Origin: Paenibacillus azoreducens
Lineage (GTDB): Bacteria > Bacillota > Bacilli > Paenibacillales > Paenibacillaceae
DNA length: 64,000 nucleotides
NCBI RefSeq assembly: GCF_021654775.1
Contig: NZ_AP025343.1
Coordinates: 1,703,501-1,767,500, forward strand
Reading direction: 5' to 3'
The position numbers and the translations under genes were made by a program. This document shows positions 33,312 through 42,262 of the stretch, one piece after another. Each line of letters opens with the position of its first letter. Position 1 is the first letter of the stretch. The notes beneath the pieces were generated by a model. That model had not been told where the DNA came from, did no database searches, and was given only the letters and a program-made list of their open reading frames with translations.

Positions 33312-34586
33312 ATGGAATCCGAGACGACTGAAATTATTCATCATATTTTAATCCTGCTGCTCTTTATCATTACCGTCGGCATGCTGTCCGGTCGGCTGGC
33401 TTCCTGGCTTAAGCTGCCGGATGTAGCCATCTTTATCATCGCCGGAATGGTGCTGGGAAGAGGGCTTCATTTGATTAATGCCGCGAGCAGTTCGCTGTTC
33501 AACCAACTTATTCTGACAGCCGGTTCGGCGCTTATTCTGTTTGACGGCGGCCGGAATCTGAGGCTGAGCGGATTGAAAAAGGTATGGATTACGCTGTCGC
33601 TGCTTAGCGTTCCCGGCGTGCTGATTACTACGGGCGTCGTCGGTATTGCTGTTCATTATCTATTCGGGCTGGACTGGATTTTCTCGTTTTTGGCCGCAGC
33701 GGTCATTGCATCCACCGATCCGGCCTCCATCATTCCGGTTTTTAAGCAGGTTAAGATTAAGGAACGGGTAAGAGAGACGGTGGAAAGCGAATCGGCATTT
33801 AACGACGCGACAGGTTCGATTGTGACATTTGCGCTGCTTGCGGCGGTTGCCGGCGGCAAGTCGCTGGAGGTAGGCGGCATGGTCTGGGATTTTGTCAAAA
33901 CGGCAGTGGGCGGCATCGTTGTCGGGGCCGTTGTGTCGATCATATTAACGTATTTGGTAGCCCATTTTCGCCTGGGCGTATTAAGAGATTACACCACCAT
34001 CGCCATGATAGTTGTTGCTCTTTCTTCCTATTTAATAGGGGATATGCTTCACGTGAGCGGATTTATGGCGACGTTCGTGGCCGGACTCGTTTGGGGCAAT
34101 GCCGATACGATGGGGTTGTCCATGGACGAGAAGTTGGAGGAATCGGGGACGTTTGCGGATAATACGAGCGTCATGATGCGGATGCTCATTTTCATCTTGC
34201 TTGGCAGCCAGGTGGATTTTCAGGCGCTTGGCCAATATTTCTGGCCGAGCCTGGGAGCGGTGCTGGTGCTGATGTTTGTGGCCCGCCCGTTGACCATCTT
34301 GCTGTGCGCACTCCCGGACCGGAAAGTAAAATGGTCATGGAATGAGCTGCTTTTCATGATGTGGGTACGCGAAACGGGGGTTATTCCGGCCGCGTTGTCC
34401 GGCATGATTGTCGGGATGGGGATTGCCCACGCAGGCACGATCTCGGCCATCACCTTCATGGCGATCATGCTGACAATTTTGCTGCAGGCGAGCACGACCG
34501 GACTTGTGGCGCGCAAGCTTGGACTCGAGATCAAAGCAGACGGGCATCCTTCGGCTGCCGCACATGCCGCCGGACACAAACCATGA
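33312..34586 (+). CDS. Cation/proton antiporter of the CPA1 (NhaP-like) type
   Basis: A 424-residue membrane protein with about 12 helices. STDPASIIPVF and ESESAFNDATGSIV are hallmark stretches; the Asn-Asp pair (FNDA) marks the electroneutral CPA1 branch. It exchanges Na+ or K+ for protons; the ion cannot be read from sequence. Relatives with similar N-terminal features (KLPDVAIFIIAGMVLGRG) have been linked to K+/H+ antiport. No RCK domain is fused to it; the C-terminus is a short Ala/His-rich tail. It lies 16 bases after ktrA, so it is in the same riboswitch-controlled operon. Confidence 0.88.
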   Translation: MESETTEIIHHILILLLFIITVGMLSGRLASWLKLPDVAIFIIAGMVLGRGLHLINAASSSLFNQLILTAGSALILFDGGRNLRLSGLKKVWITLSLLSVPGVLITTGVVGIAVHYLFGLDWIFSFLAAAVIASTDPASIIPVFKQVKIKERVRETVESESAFNDATGSIVTFALLAAVAGGKSLEVGGMVWDFVKTAVGGIVVGAVVSIILTYLVAHFRLGVLRDYTTIAMIVVALSSYLIGDMLHVSGFMATFVAGLVWGNADTMGLSMDEKLEESGTFADNTSVMMRMLIFILLGSQVDFQALGQYFWPSLGAVLVLMFVARPLTILLCALPDRKVKWSWNELLFMMWVRETGVIPAALSGMIVGMGIAHAGTISAITFMAIMLTILLQASTTGLVARKLGLEIKADGHPSAAAHAAGHKP

Positions 34587-34615
34587 TGCGGCATGACTTC
34601 AAGCAATATAAACAG

Positions 34616-34676
34616 AGCTGCTTCCAGCCTGCCGGGGAACCCGGTCCCTGGCCCTGGATGCAGCTTTCTTTTTGCT
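34616..34676 (+). terminator. Probable terminator of the ktr operon
   Basis: AGCTG and CCAG and CCGGG on the left pair with CCCGG, CTGG and CAGCT on the right in a long interrupted stem, followed by TTTCTTTTT. Confidence 0.6.
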
Positions 34677-34720
34677 AATATCAGAAACCTTAAATCTTTT
34701 ACAGAACTAAAGCGTAAATT

Positions 34721-34767
34721 CCAGGGTCCCCGCAAAGTAATCGGAATAAATCGTGGGGGTATTTTAA
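34721..34767. repeat. CCCCGCAAAG palindromic repeat, copy 5 (internally deleted)
   Basis: CCAGGGTCCCCGCAAAGTAA then TCGGAATAAATCGTGGGGGT: both ends of the element are kept and about 80 bases of the middle are missing. Confidence 0.75.
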
Positions 34768-35672
34768 TATTGCCGATCCGCAAACTGCCCGAAAATAGAC
34801 TTGGTTTCCTCGATCCAGCGTTTGGCCCCGGCGCTTAAACCGCTGCTTTCCGAGTGGATCAGCGAGGTAGTGCGCCGGGTCTCTTTTAATGCTGGAATAT
34901 GAACAGCAATCAGCTCGTTGTCATCAAGAAGCTGCCTGCGCAGATACGACTTCGGCAGCAAAGTGGCAGCCTTGCAGGATGGAATCAGGCGGACGATCGC
35001 TTCGAACGAGTCCATCTCCATGCGGATGTCCGGAACGATGCCCGCCCGATGAAAAAGCTCGTCGGTAAGTTTACGGTACCAAGTTCCGGTTGAGAATATA
35101 ATCATAGGCAAACCATGCAGCATATCCATGCCGACTTCATCCTGCTCGATCAGCGGATGGTGTTTCGGGAGAACGAGCTCCAGGTGATCGTCAAACAATG
35201 GGGTGCAGTGAAGTCCGGGCTCCTCGATGGAAGAGGCGACGATGCCGGCATCCAGCTTTTTGTCGCGGACAGCGGAGACGATCTCATGCGTTTTACCGGT
35301 AATGAGTTTCAATTCGGCGGTCGGATGTTTTTCCATAAAAGCAGTGACGAGCGGCGGCAGCGTGGTCTGCAGCGTCGTCAGGCTGGCTCCGAGCGTAACC
35401 GAAATCTGGTCGTCCCCTTTATATCTGGCAATCATCTGCTTGAATTTCTGATACTGCTGCCGCTGCTCAAGCGCGAAGTTATAGGCAGTTTGCCCGAATG
35501 CGGTCAGCTCCAGCCTTTTGCCGCGGCGGTTAAACAAGCTGACGCCCAGTTCATCCTCGAGTTTGGAGATTTTGCGGGAAAGGGCAGGCTGTGATAAATT
35601 TAGCTGCTTTGAAGCTTTGTTCAGGCTTGACTGTTCGACAATTGTAGCAAAAACATCCAAATCTTCGAACAT
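34764..35672 (-). CDS. LysR-family transcriptional regulator
   Basis: A 302-residue LysR-type regulator. The N-terminal winged helix-turn-helix reads SSLNKASKQLNLSQPALSRK (residues 16-35) followed by ISKLEDELGVSLFNRRGKRL. The rest is the periplasmic-binding-like effector domain (residues 90-290). The closest pattern I recognise is the YwbI/CidR-like group, but this is not certain. ATG 35672 has AAGAAGG upstream; a GTG three codons earlier is too close to it. It diverges from sdhCAB across a spacer rich in A/T with dyad sequences. Its stop lies at the edge of palindromic repeat copy 5. Confidence 0.88.
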   Translation of the reverse strand: MFEDLDVFATIVEQSSLNKASKQLNLSQPALSRKISKLEDELGVSLFNRRGKRLELTAFGQTAYNFALEQRQQYQKFKQMIARYKGDDQISVTLGASLTTLQTTLPPLVTAFMEKHPTAELKLITGKTHEIVSAVRDKKLDAGIVASSIEEPGLHCTPLFDDHLELVLPKHHPLIEQDEVGMDMLHGLPMIIFSTGTWYRKLTDELFHRAGIVPDIRMEMDSFEAIVRLIPSCKAATLLPKSYLRRQLLDDNELIAVHIPALKETRRTTSLIHSESSGLSAGAKRWIEETKSIFGQFADRQY

Positions 35673-35859
35673 TCGGTTCACCTTCTTTTACTCATGTCTA
35701 ATAAATATCATTGCAAATGAATTACATATGCATTTAAATTATAATGTTTAATAATTATATTGCAATTCCATTATAAGAAAAAAAAGAGTAACATGAAAAG
35801 TGCCACAAGATGTTCACAGTTTAAGTGGGGTATGTTGGTGCAATGTCGAAAAATGGAAA

Positions 35860-35875
35860 ATGAAAACGTTGTATT
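35860..35875 (+). promoter_or_regulatory. Possible cre (CcpA) site before sdhC
   Basis: ATGAAAACGTTGTATT matches the WTGNAANCGNWNNCW pattern except at one position, and lies 25 bases before the chosen sdhC start. Confidence 0.35.
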
Positions 35876-35899
35876 GTGAGAAAGGGGCTCGTCAAATCT

Positions 35900-36568
35900 A
35901 TGAATGGTTATTATTCCAGAAAGCTGCATTCGCTTCTTGGAGTCATTCCGCTCGGCTTGTTTTTCATCAATCATGCGCTGACGAATTTCGGCGCATTCGA
36001 GGGAGGTCCCGCACGTTTTAACGCCGGCGTCAAACTGATTAATGACCTTCCGCTTATCTTTGTGCTCGAGTGGGTGGTAATCTATCTGCCGCTGATTTAT
36101 CATGGCGTGTTCGGGTTGTATATGGCCTACCAATCCAAGCCGAATAACGGAAACTACCAATATTCGCGCAACTGGCGTTACCTGTTCCAGCGGATCACGG
36201 GTGTGATTACTTTTGTGTTCATCATCTGGCATGTATACGAAACCCGTGTACAGATTGCGCTTGGCCGCGTAACGCATGAAGAGCTGGGGAACGTGATGCA
36301 CAACATCATGGTCCAGCCAGGCCTGTTTACTTTGTACCTGATTGGTGTAATATCTGCAGCATTTCATTTCGCCAATGGCCTGTGGTCCTTTTTCGTCAGC
36401 TGGGGTATCACGGTTGGACCGCGTGCCCAACGTGTATCTTCTTACATCTGCATGACGCTGTTTGTTCTCGTGTCCATCATGCTCGTGCTGGCTATGGTGG
36501 CTTTCCGCGGAGCGGAATTTCAGGCGGCAACGGGATTTCTTGATACAGTAAAGTCAGTTTTTAGTTGA
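35900..36568 (+). CDS. sdhC: Succinate dehydrogenase cytochrome b558 subunit SdhC
   Basis: A 222-residue membrane anchor with five helices and heme-ligand histidines (FFINHALTNF, LIYHGVFGLYMA, IIWHVYETR, AAFHFANGLW). It carries two b hemes and passes electrons from succinate to menaquinone in the Bacillus-type complex II. ATG 35900 follows GAAAGGGG; a GTG at 35876 is in frame but has no site. It heads the sdhCAB operon. The spacer to sdhA contains a short inverted-repeat element, unusual inside this operon. Confidence 0.95.
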   Translation: MNGYYSRKLHSLLGVIPLGLFFINHALTNFGAFEGGPARFNAGVKLINDLPLIFVLEWVVIYLPLIYHGVFGLYMAYQSKPNNGNYQYSRNWRYLFQRITGVITFVFIIWHVYETRVQIALGRVTHEELGNVMHNIMVQPGLFTLYLIGVISAAFHFANGLWSFFVSWGITVGPRAQRVSSYICMTLFVLVSIMLVLAMVAFRGAEFQAATGFLDTVKSVFS

Positions 36569-36570
36569 AT

Positions 36571-36626
36571 GTGTGTTCAAAAAGGCCTGTTTTCTTATCA
36601 AAAATGGACTTTTTGAACAACCTCTT
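36571..36626. repeat. GTTCAAAAAG inverted-repeat element, short form, inside the sdh operon
   Basis: GTTCAAAAAGGCC (36574-36586) and GGACTTTTTGAAC (36606-36618) are complementary except one base. Ends match those of the 400 base element at 46331-46731. It fills the sdhC-sdhA spacer and ends 13 bases before the sdhA site. Confidence 0.82.
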
Positions 36627-36644
36627 AAAGGAGAGTGAACGTGA

Positions 36645-38390
36645 ATGGCAACAAATAATATCATTATCGTGGGCGGCGGTCTGGCTGGCCTGATGGCTAC
36701 CATCAAGGCGGCGGAAGCCGGCGTCCATGTTCACTTATTTTCTTTGGTTCCTGTCAAAAGATCGCACTCCGTATGCGCGCAAGGCGGAATCAACGGCGCC
36801 GTCAACACCAAAGGTGAAGGCGACTCTCCGTGGATTCACTTCGACGATACGGTATACGGCGGAGACTTTCTCGCCAATCAGCCGCCGGTCAAAGCGATGT
36901 GCGAAGCGGCGCCAGGCATCATTCACCTGATGGACCGGATGGGCGTTATGTTCAACCGCACGCCGGAAGGCCTGCTCGATTTCCGCCGTTTCGGCGGCAC
37001 GAAACATCACCGTACGGCATACGCAGGCGCGACGACCGGCCAGCAGTTGCTGTATGCGCTGGATGAGCAGGTTCGCAGGCATGAGGCGGCAGGACTTGTA
37101 ACGAAACATGAGAACTGGGAGTTCCTATCCGCGGTTATAGACGACGAAGGAGTCTGCCGCGGCATTGCCGCGCAGGATCTGCGTTCGATGGAGGTCCATA
37201 CCTTTGTTGCAGATGCCGTTATTCTCGCCAGCGGCGGTCCCGGCATCATTTTCGGCAGAACGACGAACTCAGTTATTAACACGGGTACGGCGGCAAGCGC
37301 CGTGTATCAGCAGGGCGTCGTTTATGCGAACGGCGAATTCATTCAGATTCACCCGACGGCTATTCCAGGGGATGACAAGCTGCGCTTGATGTCCGAATCC
37401 GCGCGCGGCGAAGGAGGCCGGATCTGGACGTATAAAGACGGCAAACCTTGGTATTTCCTCGAAGAGAAATATCCGGCTTACGGCAACCTTGTTCCGCGCG
37501 ATATCGCGACACGCGAAATTTTCGACGTATGCGTCAACCAAGGTTTGGGCGTTAACGGCGAAAATACGGTTTATCTCGACTTGTCGCATAAAGATCCGAA
37601 GGAACTGGACGTGAAGCTTGGGGGCATCATCGAAATCTATGAAAAATTCGTAGGCGATGACCCGCGTAAACTCCCGATGAAAATCTTCCCTGCCGTTCAC
37701 TATTCCATGGGCGGCATGTGGGTCGATTACAACCAAATGACCAACATTCCGGGATTGTTTGCCGCAGGGGAATGCGAATACCAATATCACGGCGCGAACC
37801 GCCTGGGCGCCAACTCGCTCGTTTCGGCCATCTATGGCGGTATGGTAGCGGGACCTAAAGCGGTCGAATATATCAAAGGCTTGAAAAAGTCTGCCGCGGA
37901 TGTGTCCTCCACCGTGTTCGACAAATATAAAAAGCAGCAGGAAGACAAATATGAAAACATCCTCAAAATGGATGGCAATGAAAATGCTTACGCTTTGCAT
38001 AAGGAGCTTGGCGACATGATGACCGCCAACATGACGGTCGTTCGTTACAACGACAAACTGGAGCAAACGATCGGCAAGATCAAAGATTTGAAGCAGCGCT
38101 ACAAAAACATCAACATCAACGATAAATCGCGCTGGAACAATCCGGGAGCTGCCTTCACAAGACAGCTGTGGAACATGCTTGAACTGGCCGAAGCCATGAC
38201 GCTTGGAGCGCTTCTGCGCAATGAGAGCCGCGGCGCGCACTACAAGCCTGAATTCCCGGATCGCAACGATGAAGAGTTCCTGAAAACGACCAAAGCGACT
38301 TGGACGCCGGATGGGCCGGAAATTTCTTATGAGCCGGTTGACGTTTCGTTGATCCCGCCGCGGATCCGCGACTATTCCAAAGACAAGTAA
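36645..38390 (+). CDS. sdhA: Succinate dehydrogenase flavoprotein subunit SdhA
   Basis: The 581-residue catalytic subunit of complex II, oxidising succinate to fumarate at the cytoplasmic face. FAD binding: IIVGGGLAGLMATIKAAEAG at the N-terminus; covalent-flavin His in RSHSVCAQGGINGAVN. The active-site block is IQIHPTAI followed by SESARGEGGR, and HYSMGGMWVDYNQMTNIPGL is the capping motif. GLFAAGECEYQYHGANRLG is the second FAD motif. AAAGGAGAGTG precedes the ATG. It follows sdhC and precedes sdhB by 14 bases. Confidence 0.97.
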   Translation: MATNNIIIVGGGLAGLMATIKAAEAGVHVHLFSLVPVKRSHSVCAQGGINGAVNTKGEGDSPWIHFDDTVYGGDFLANQPPVKAMCEAAPGIIHLMDRMGVMFNRTPEGLLDFRRFGGTKHHRTAYAGATTGQQLLYALDEQVRRHEAAGLVTKHENWEFLSAVIDDEGVCRGIAAQDLRSMEVHTFVADAVILASGGPGIIFGRTTNSVINTGTAASAVYQQGVVYANGEFIQIHPTAIPGDDKLRLMSESARGEGGRIWTYKDGKPWYFLEEKYPAYGNLVPRDIATREIFDVCVNQGLGVNGENTVYLDLSHKDPKELDVKLGGIIEIYEKFVGDDPRKLPMKIFPAVHYSMGGMWVDYNQMTNIPGLFAAGECEYQYHGANRLGANSLVSAIYGGMVAGPKAVEYIKGLKKSAADVSSTVFDKYKKQQEDKYENILKMDGNENAYALHKELGDMMTANMTVVRYNDKLEQTIGKIKDLKQRYKNININDKSRWNNPGAAFTRQLWNMLELAEAMTLGALLRNESRGAHYKPEFPDRNDEEFLKTTKATWTPDGPEISYEPVDVSLIPPRIRDYSKDK

Positions 38391-38404
38391 AAGGGGGATT
38401 TGAC

Positions 38405-39169
38405 ATGGCGGAACAAACTGCTTCTACCAAAAAAGTGAAGTTTATCATTACCCGTCAGGACAGCCCGGACGCTGCTTCGTATGTGGAGGAATTCGAGCTT
38501 CCTTATCGCCCGGGAATGAACGTTATCAGCGCGCTGATGGAAATTCAGCGCAATCCAGTAAATAACCAAGGTAAAAAAGTAGCGCCGGTATGTTGGGAAT
38601 CCAACTGCCTCGAAGAGGTGTGCGGAGCCTGCTCCATGGTAATCAACGGCAAACCGCGCCAGGCCTGCGCCGCCCTGGTCGACAAGTTAGAGCAGCCGAT
38701 CCGCGTACAGCCGATGAAAACATTCCCCGTGGTCCGCGACCTGATCATTGACCGCAGCCGAATGTTTAATGCGTTGAAGCGCGTTAAAGCCTGGATCCCG
38801 ATCGACGGTACGTATGATCTTGGCCCAGGTCCCCGGATGGCTGAGAAAAAACGCCAATGGGCTTATGAATTGTCCAAATGCATGACTTGCGGCGTATGTT
38901 TGGAAGCATGTCCGAACGTAAACGATAAATCCGACTTTATCGGCCCTGCGGCAATTTCCCAAGTGCGTTTGTTTAATGCCCATCCGACGGGCGAAATGAA
39001 CGCCGGGGAACGTCTGGATGCCCTGATGGACGATGGCGGAATCGAAGGCTGCGGCAACTCGCAAAACTGCGTCCGCTCCTGCCCGAAAGGCATTCCGCTG
39101 ACGACATCCATTGCGGAAATCAACAAGCAGACGACCAAGCATATGTTCAAGAAATGGCTTAGCGTATAA
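38405..39169 (+). CDS. sdhB: Succinate dehydrogenase iron-sulfur subunit SdhB
   Basis: The 254-residue electron-transfer subunit. The plant-type [2Fe-2S] cysteines are CWESNCLEEVCGACSMVING with a further Cys in RQACAAL. The two C-terminal clusters use CMTCGVCLEACPN and CGNSQNCVRSCPKG. Electrons pass from SdhA to the hemes of SdhC. AAGGGGGATTTG precedes the ATG. It is the last gene of the operon, followed by a terminator shared with the convergent aldehyde dehydrogenase gene. Confidence 0.97.
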   Translation: MAEQTASTKKVKFIITRQDSPDAASYVEEFELPYRPGMNVISALMEIQRNPVNNQGKKVAPVCWESNCLEEVCGACSMVINGKPRQACAALVDKLEQPIRVQPMKTFPVVRDLIIDRSRMFNALKRVKAWIPIDGTYDLGPGPRMAEKKRQWAYELSKCMTCGVCLEACPNVNDKSDFIGPAAISQVRLFNAHPTGEMNAGERLDALMDDGGIEGCGNSQNCVRSCPKGIPLTTSIAEINKQTTKHMFKKWLSV

Positions 39170-39198
39170 CGCTGAACTTGAGAATACCAGTCAACCTT

Positions 39199-39250
39199 AA
39201 AAGCCTCCTGCTGTACAGCGATTGCGCTGCAAAAGCGGAGGCTTTTTGCC
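39199..39250. terminator. Terminator after sdhB (bidirectional form)
   Basis: AAAAGCCTCC pairs with GGAGGCTTTTT, and CAGCG/CGCTG form an inner hairpin. Confidence 0.85.
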
Positions 39251-39276
39251 TATGGTTATGAAATGATGGATTGCCC

Positions 39277-40656
39277 TCAAGGCTTCATCAGTTTTCGCAT
39301 GATTTTCAAGCCGTTTTTGGATGAGGGATACCGGAATTTGATATCAAACAAGTTGGTTTGTTTCAGCACGCTTTTGTAATGCGTGAACGTATCGAAGCTG
39401 CCCCGGCCATGGTAAGCGCCCATTCCGCTTTCCCCGACGCCGCCGAAAGGCAGGTGTGGGGTAGCGATGTGCATCAGCGTGTCATTGATGCAGCCCCCGC
39501 CGTATGATACGCTTCCGACAACCATTTCTTCGATCTCGGGCTCCTTGGTGAACAAATAAAGGGCAAGCGGCTTTGGGCGCTCGTTAATCATGTCTATGGC
39601 TTCCTGGATATGGTCATATTCAAGGACCGGCAGAATCGGTCCGAAAATCTCCTCCTGCATGACAGGCGTATCCCAGGTTACCTGGTCCATAAGCGTTGGT
39701 TCGATGACCAGACGGTCCGGGGCTGTTTGGCCGCCGAATAGGATGTTCCCGTCCTGCAAAAAGGAAGCGAGCCTGCGGAAATGCCTTTCGGATACGATAC
39801 GTCCATATGCCGCATTGGATAAAGGTTCGGCGCCATAAAATTCCGCAACGGCTTCACGGGTGTGGGCAATCAGCTCGTTTTTCACGCTGCGGTGCACAAG
39901 CAGATAATCAGGGGCGATACAGGTTTGACCGGCATTGGTAAATTTGCCGAACACCAGGCGCTGCGCCGTCAGCTTGAGCGGAGCATCCGCATGTACGATG
40001 CAGGGACTTTTGCCCCCGAGCTCAAGCGTAAGCGGTATGAGGCGTTTAGCTGCTGCTTGCATGACGATTTTGCCGACATGGACGCTTCCCGTAAAAAAGA
40101 TGTAGTCTACAGCCTGATCCAGCAGTTCCTGACTTACTTCCGGCCCGCCTTGCACGACAGCCACATATTCCTCATCAAAAAGGCTCTCCAATATTTCAGC
40201 CAGCAGAGCGGAGGTAGCCGGGGACAACTCTGACGGCTTCAGCACAACGGTATTTCCCGCGGCGATCGCGCCTATCAAAGGAGAGACGGCAAGCTGGTAA
40301 GGATAATTCCAAGGGGCTATAATCAGTGCTGTACCATAAGGTTCGGGGATGATCCGCCCTTTGCTGCCGATATGCGTTAATGCGGTTTTGGCTTTTTTGG
40401 GCTTCATCCAGCTGTGCAAATGCTTGACCGTAAAGGATAATTCTTCATAGACGATACCGATTTCCGTAGAAAAGGATTCCAATTCGCTTTTGTTCAAATC
40501 CTGTTTTAAAGCAGATATGATCTGCTTCTCGTATGCAACAAGCGCGCCTTTCAGCCGCTTGAGCTGGCGCAGACGCTCTTCATAAGGCCGAGTGGCGCCG
40601 GTGCTGTAAAAATGTTTTTGTTTCTGAATAAGCTTTGTCATGGTATCGTTAGACAT
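39277..40656 (-). CDS. Aldehyde dehydrogenase (class 3-like, YwdH-type)
   Basis: A 459-residue NAD(P)-dependent aldehyde dehydrogenase. The catalytic Cys lies in [13 protein letters not shown], the general-base Glu in [10 protein letters not shown], and the cofactor motif is [10 protein letters not shown]. The length and the [20 protein letters not shown] stretch fit the shorter class 3 fatty-aldehyde-type enzymes, like YwdH of B. subtilis. It oxidises medium or long aldehydes to acids; the exact substrate is unknown. AAAGGATGAAG precedes the ATG. It diverges from the metallophosphoesterase gene with 65 bases between. Confidence 0.93.
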   Translation of the reverse strand: MSNDTMTKLIQKQKHFYSTGATRPYEERLRQLKRLKGALVAYEKQIISALKQDLNKSELESFSTEIGIVYEELSFTVKHLHSWMKPKKAKTALTHIGSKGRIIPEPYGTALIIAPWNYPYQLAVSPLIGAIAAGNTVVLKPSELSPATSALLAEILESLFDEEYVAVVQGGPEVSQELLDQAVDYIFFTGSVHVGKIVMQAAAKRLIPLTLELGGKSPCIVHADAPLKLTAQRLVFGKFTNAGQTCIAPDYLLVHRSVKNELIAHTREAVAEFYGAEPLSNAAYGRIVSERHFRRLASFLQDGNILFGGQTAPDRLVIEPTLMDQVTWDTPVMQEEIFGPILPVLEYDHIQEAIDMINERPKPLALYLFTKEPEIEEMVVGSVSYGGGCINDTLMHIATPHLPFGGVGESGMGAYHGRGSFDTFTHYKSVLKQTNLFDIKFRYPSSKNGLKIMRKLMKP

Positions 40657-40721
40657 ATAGCTTCATCCTTTTCCGTTCATTTTAAAGTGCTATATTTCTA
40701 TTATACAGGGAGTATCCGGCA

Positions 40722-41585
40722 ATGAAAAACAACATGAATAACGGCAAAATGTCGCGCAGGGCGTTTTTAAAACGCTGTGGGGCGGCCATTTTAGGTGCCG
40801 GCATGTTAACCGGAGGTTATGCATGGTTTTGGGAGCCAAGGCAGCTTGACGTGATCCGCTTGACATATCGCTTTCCGCGGCTTCCCGCCGCATTTGACGG
40901 AATGACCATCGCGCAATTCAGCGACCTCCATATTGGATTTCATACGCATGAAAAAGATATTGACCAACTGTGCGAGCGCATTGCCAATGCCTCTCCGGAC
41001 TTGATTCTTTTTACCGGCGATGCGGTGGATTCAGGCACGGATGCCATGCCTGCTTATCTTCCGCAGTTGGCATCCATGCAGGCTAAGCTCGGCAAGTTTG
41101 CCATTCTCGGCAACCACGACTATCTGGTCCATCCGGACCGGGTATCCGAGCTGTTGGATGCGGTTGGTTTCAAGGTGCTGAGAAACGAGCATTCGCTGGT
41201 GAAATACCAGGGAGAAACGATTGCTATCGTCGGCCTTGAGGACGAAATTATGGGCGATCCCGATCCGGAGCAGTCGTTAGCAGGAGTTCCTCCGGAATTG
41301 TTTACCCTGCTGATGATGCATGAACCGGATTATGCCGATATCGCCGCAGCCTATCCGTTCGACATGCAGCTATCCGGGCACAGCCATGGCGGGCAGGTGC
41401 GCTTTCCATTGCTTGGGGCGGTGCTTACACCTCCGGGGGCGCGGCGTTATATCATGGGAGCATATGCGGTAGGGAAACGTTCCATGCCGCTTTACGTCAA
41501 CCGCGGAATAGGGGAGACCCATCTGCCGATACGTTTCCTTTGCAGACCGGAGCTGACAATCATTACACTCAGAACCGGCCCGTAA
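40722..41585 (+). CDS. Tat-exported metallophosphoesterase (YkuE-like)
   Basis: A 287-residue phosphoesterase with a twin-arginine signal: SRRAFLKRCG followed by a hydrophobic stretch (AAILGAGMLTGGYAWFW). Metal-binding motifs of the calcineurin-like fold are FSDLHIG, FTGDAVDSG, LGNHDYLVH and LSGHSHGGQVRFP. YkuE of B. subtilis is a related Tat substrate that acts at the cell wall. CAGGGAG precedes the ATG. An acetyltransferase gene follows about 70 bases downstream. No tat genes are in the window. Confidence 0.9.
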   Translation: MKNNMNNGKMSRRAFLKRCGAAILGAGMLTGGYAWFWEPRQLDVIRLTYRFPRLPAAFDGMTIAQFSDLHIGFHTHEKDIDQLCERIANASPDLILFTGDAVDSGTDAMPAYLPQLASMQAKLGKFAILGNHDYLVHPDRVSELLDAVGFKVLRNEHSLVKYQGETIAIVGLEDEIMGDPDPEQSLAGVPPELFTLLMMHEPDYADIAAAYPFDMQLSGHSHGGQVRFPLLGAVLTPPGARRYIMGAYAVGKRSMPLYVNRGIGETHLPIRFLCRPELTIITLRTGP

Positions 41586-41654
41586 ATTTTGCAAGTGTTT
41601 TAATGTGCAATGATTTATCATGCTATCCCGTTAAAAGGAGAGGGGTTCTTGCGA

Positions 41655-42242
41655 ATGTTGGCGGAAAGATTTCAGTTTTTGCCCGTGATAGCGGGTGAGA
41701 GATTAACGCTTCGTCAGATCGAGAAAAAGGATGCCCCCAGCCTTTTGGCGATCCTCTCCGATCCGTATGTGATGAAATACGTAACGCAAGGAACTTTATT
41801 CACCTTTTCCCGGTCGCGCCGCATTGCCGCCGAACTGCTGAATGCAAGGCGGCAGGATTCGGTTCATTACGGAATCTGGCTTCCGGAGGCGGAGGGCCCT
41901 GTAGGCGTCGTATCTTTGCAGAACTGGAGACAGGAGCGGCGCGACGCCATGGTTGGCTACATGCTGGACCGGAGATTTTGGCAGCAGGGACTGGCTACGG
42001 AGGCGCTGGGCGTACTGCTGAACTACGCGTTTGCCGGGCTTCAAGTGCAGCGTGTGGAAGGCCGCTGCCATGCCGTGAACGCCGCCTCGGAACGGGTGAT
42101 GCAAAAAAACGGGATGGTGCTGGAACGCATATTGACTCAAAAAAGAATGTTCTTCGCACCGGTTGAAATGAAAATTTACAGTCTTACGGATCAGCAATTC
42201 CAGGCCCGCAGCGGGAGAATGGAACATGATCGTAAAAATTGA
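41655..42242 (+). CDS. GNAT-family N-acetyltransferase
   Basis: About 195 residues with the GNAT fold. The N-terminal beta strand AGERLTLRQIEKKDAPSLLA and the acetyl-CoA loop RRFWQQGLATEALGVLLNYA are typical of the RimJ/RimL-type group that acetylates ribosomal proteins or amino compounds. NAASERVMQKNGMVLE is the usual late motif. AAAAGGAGAGGGG is upstream of both a TTG at 41649 and the ATG at 41655, so the start is one of these. The acceptor substrate is unknown. The next gene overlaps or abuts its stop. Confidence 0.87.
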   Translation: MLAERFQFLPVIAGERLTLRQIEKKDAPSLLAILSDPYVMKYVTQGTLFTFSRSRRIAAELLNARRQDSVHYGIWLPEAEGPVGVVSLQNWRQERRDAMVGYMLDRRFWQQGLATEALGVLLNYAFAGLQVQRVEGRCHAVNAASERVMQKNGMVLERILTQKRMFFAPVEMKIYSLTDQQFQARSGRMEHDRKN

Positions 42243-42262
42243 AGGGAGATTCGTGCACCAAG

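Noticed and set aside
37269..38240. A 323-codon minus-strand frame across sdhA
   Set aside because: Shadow of a very well conserved gene; no motifs and no start signals.
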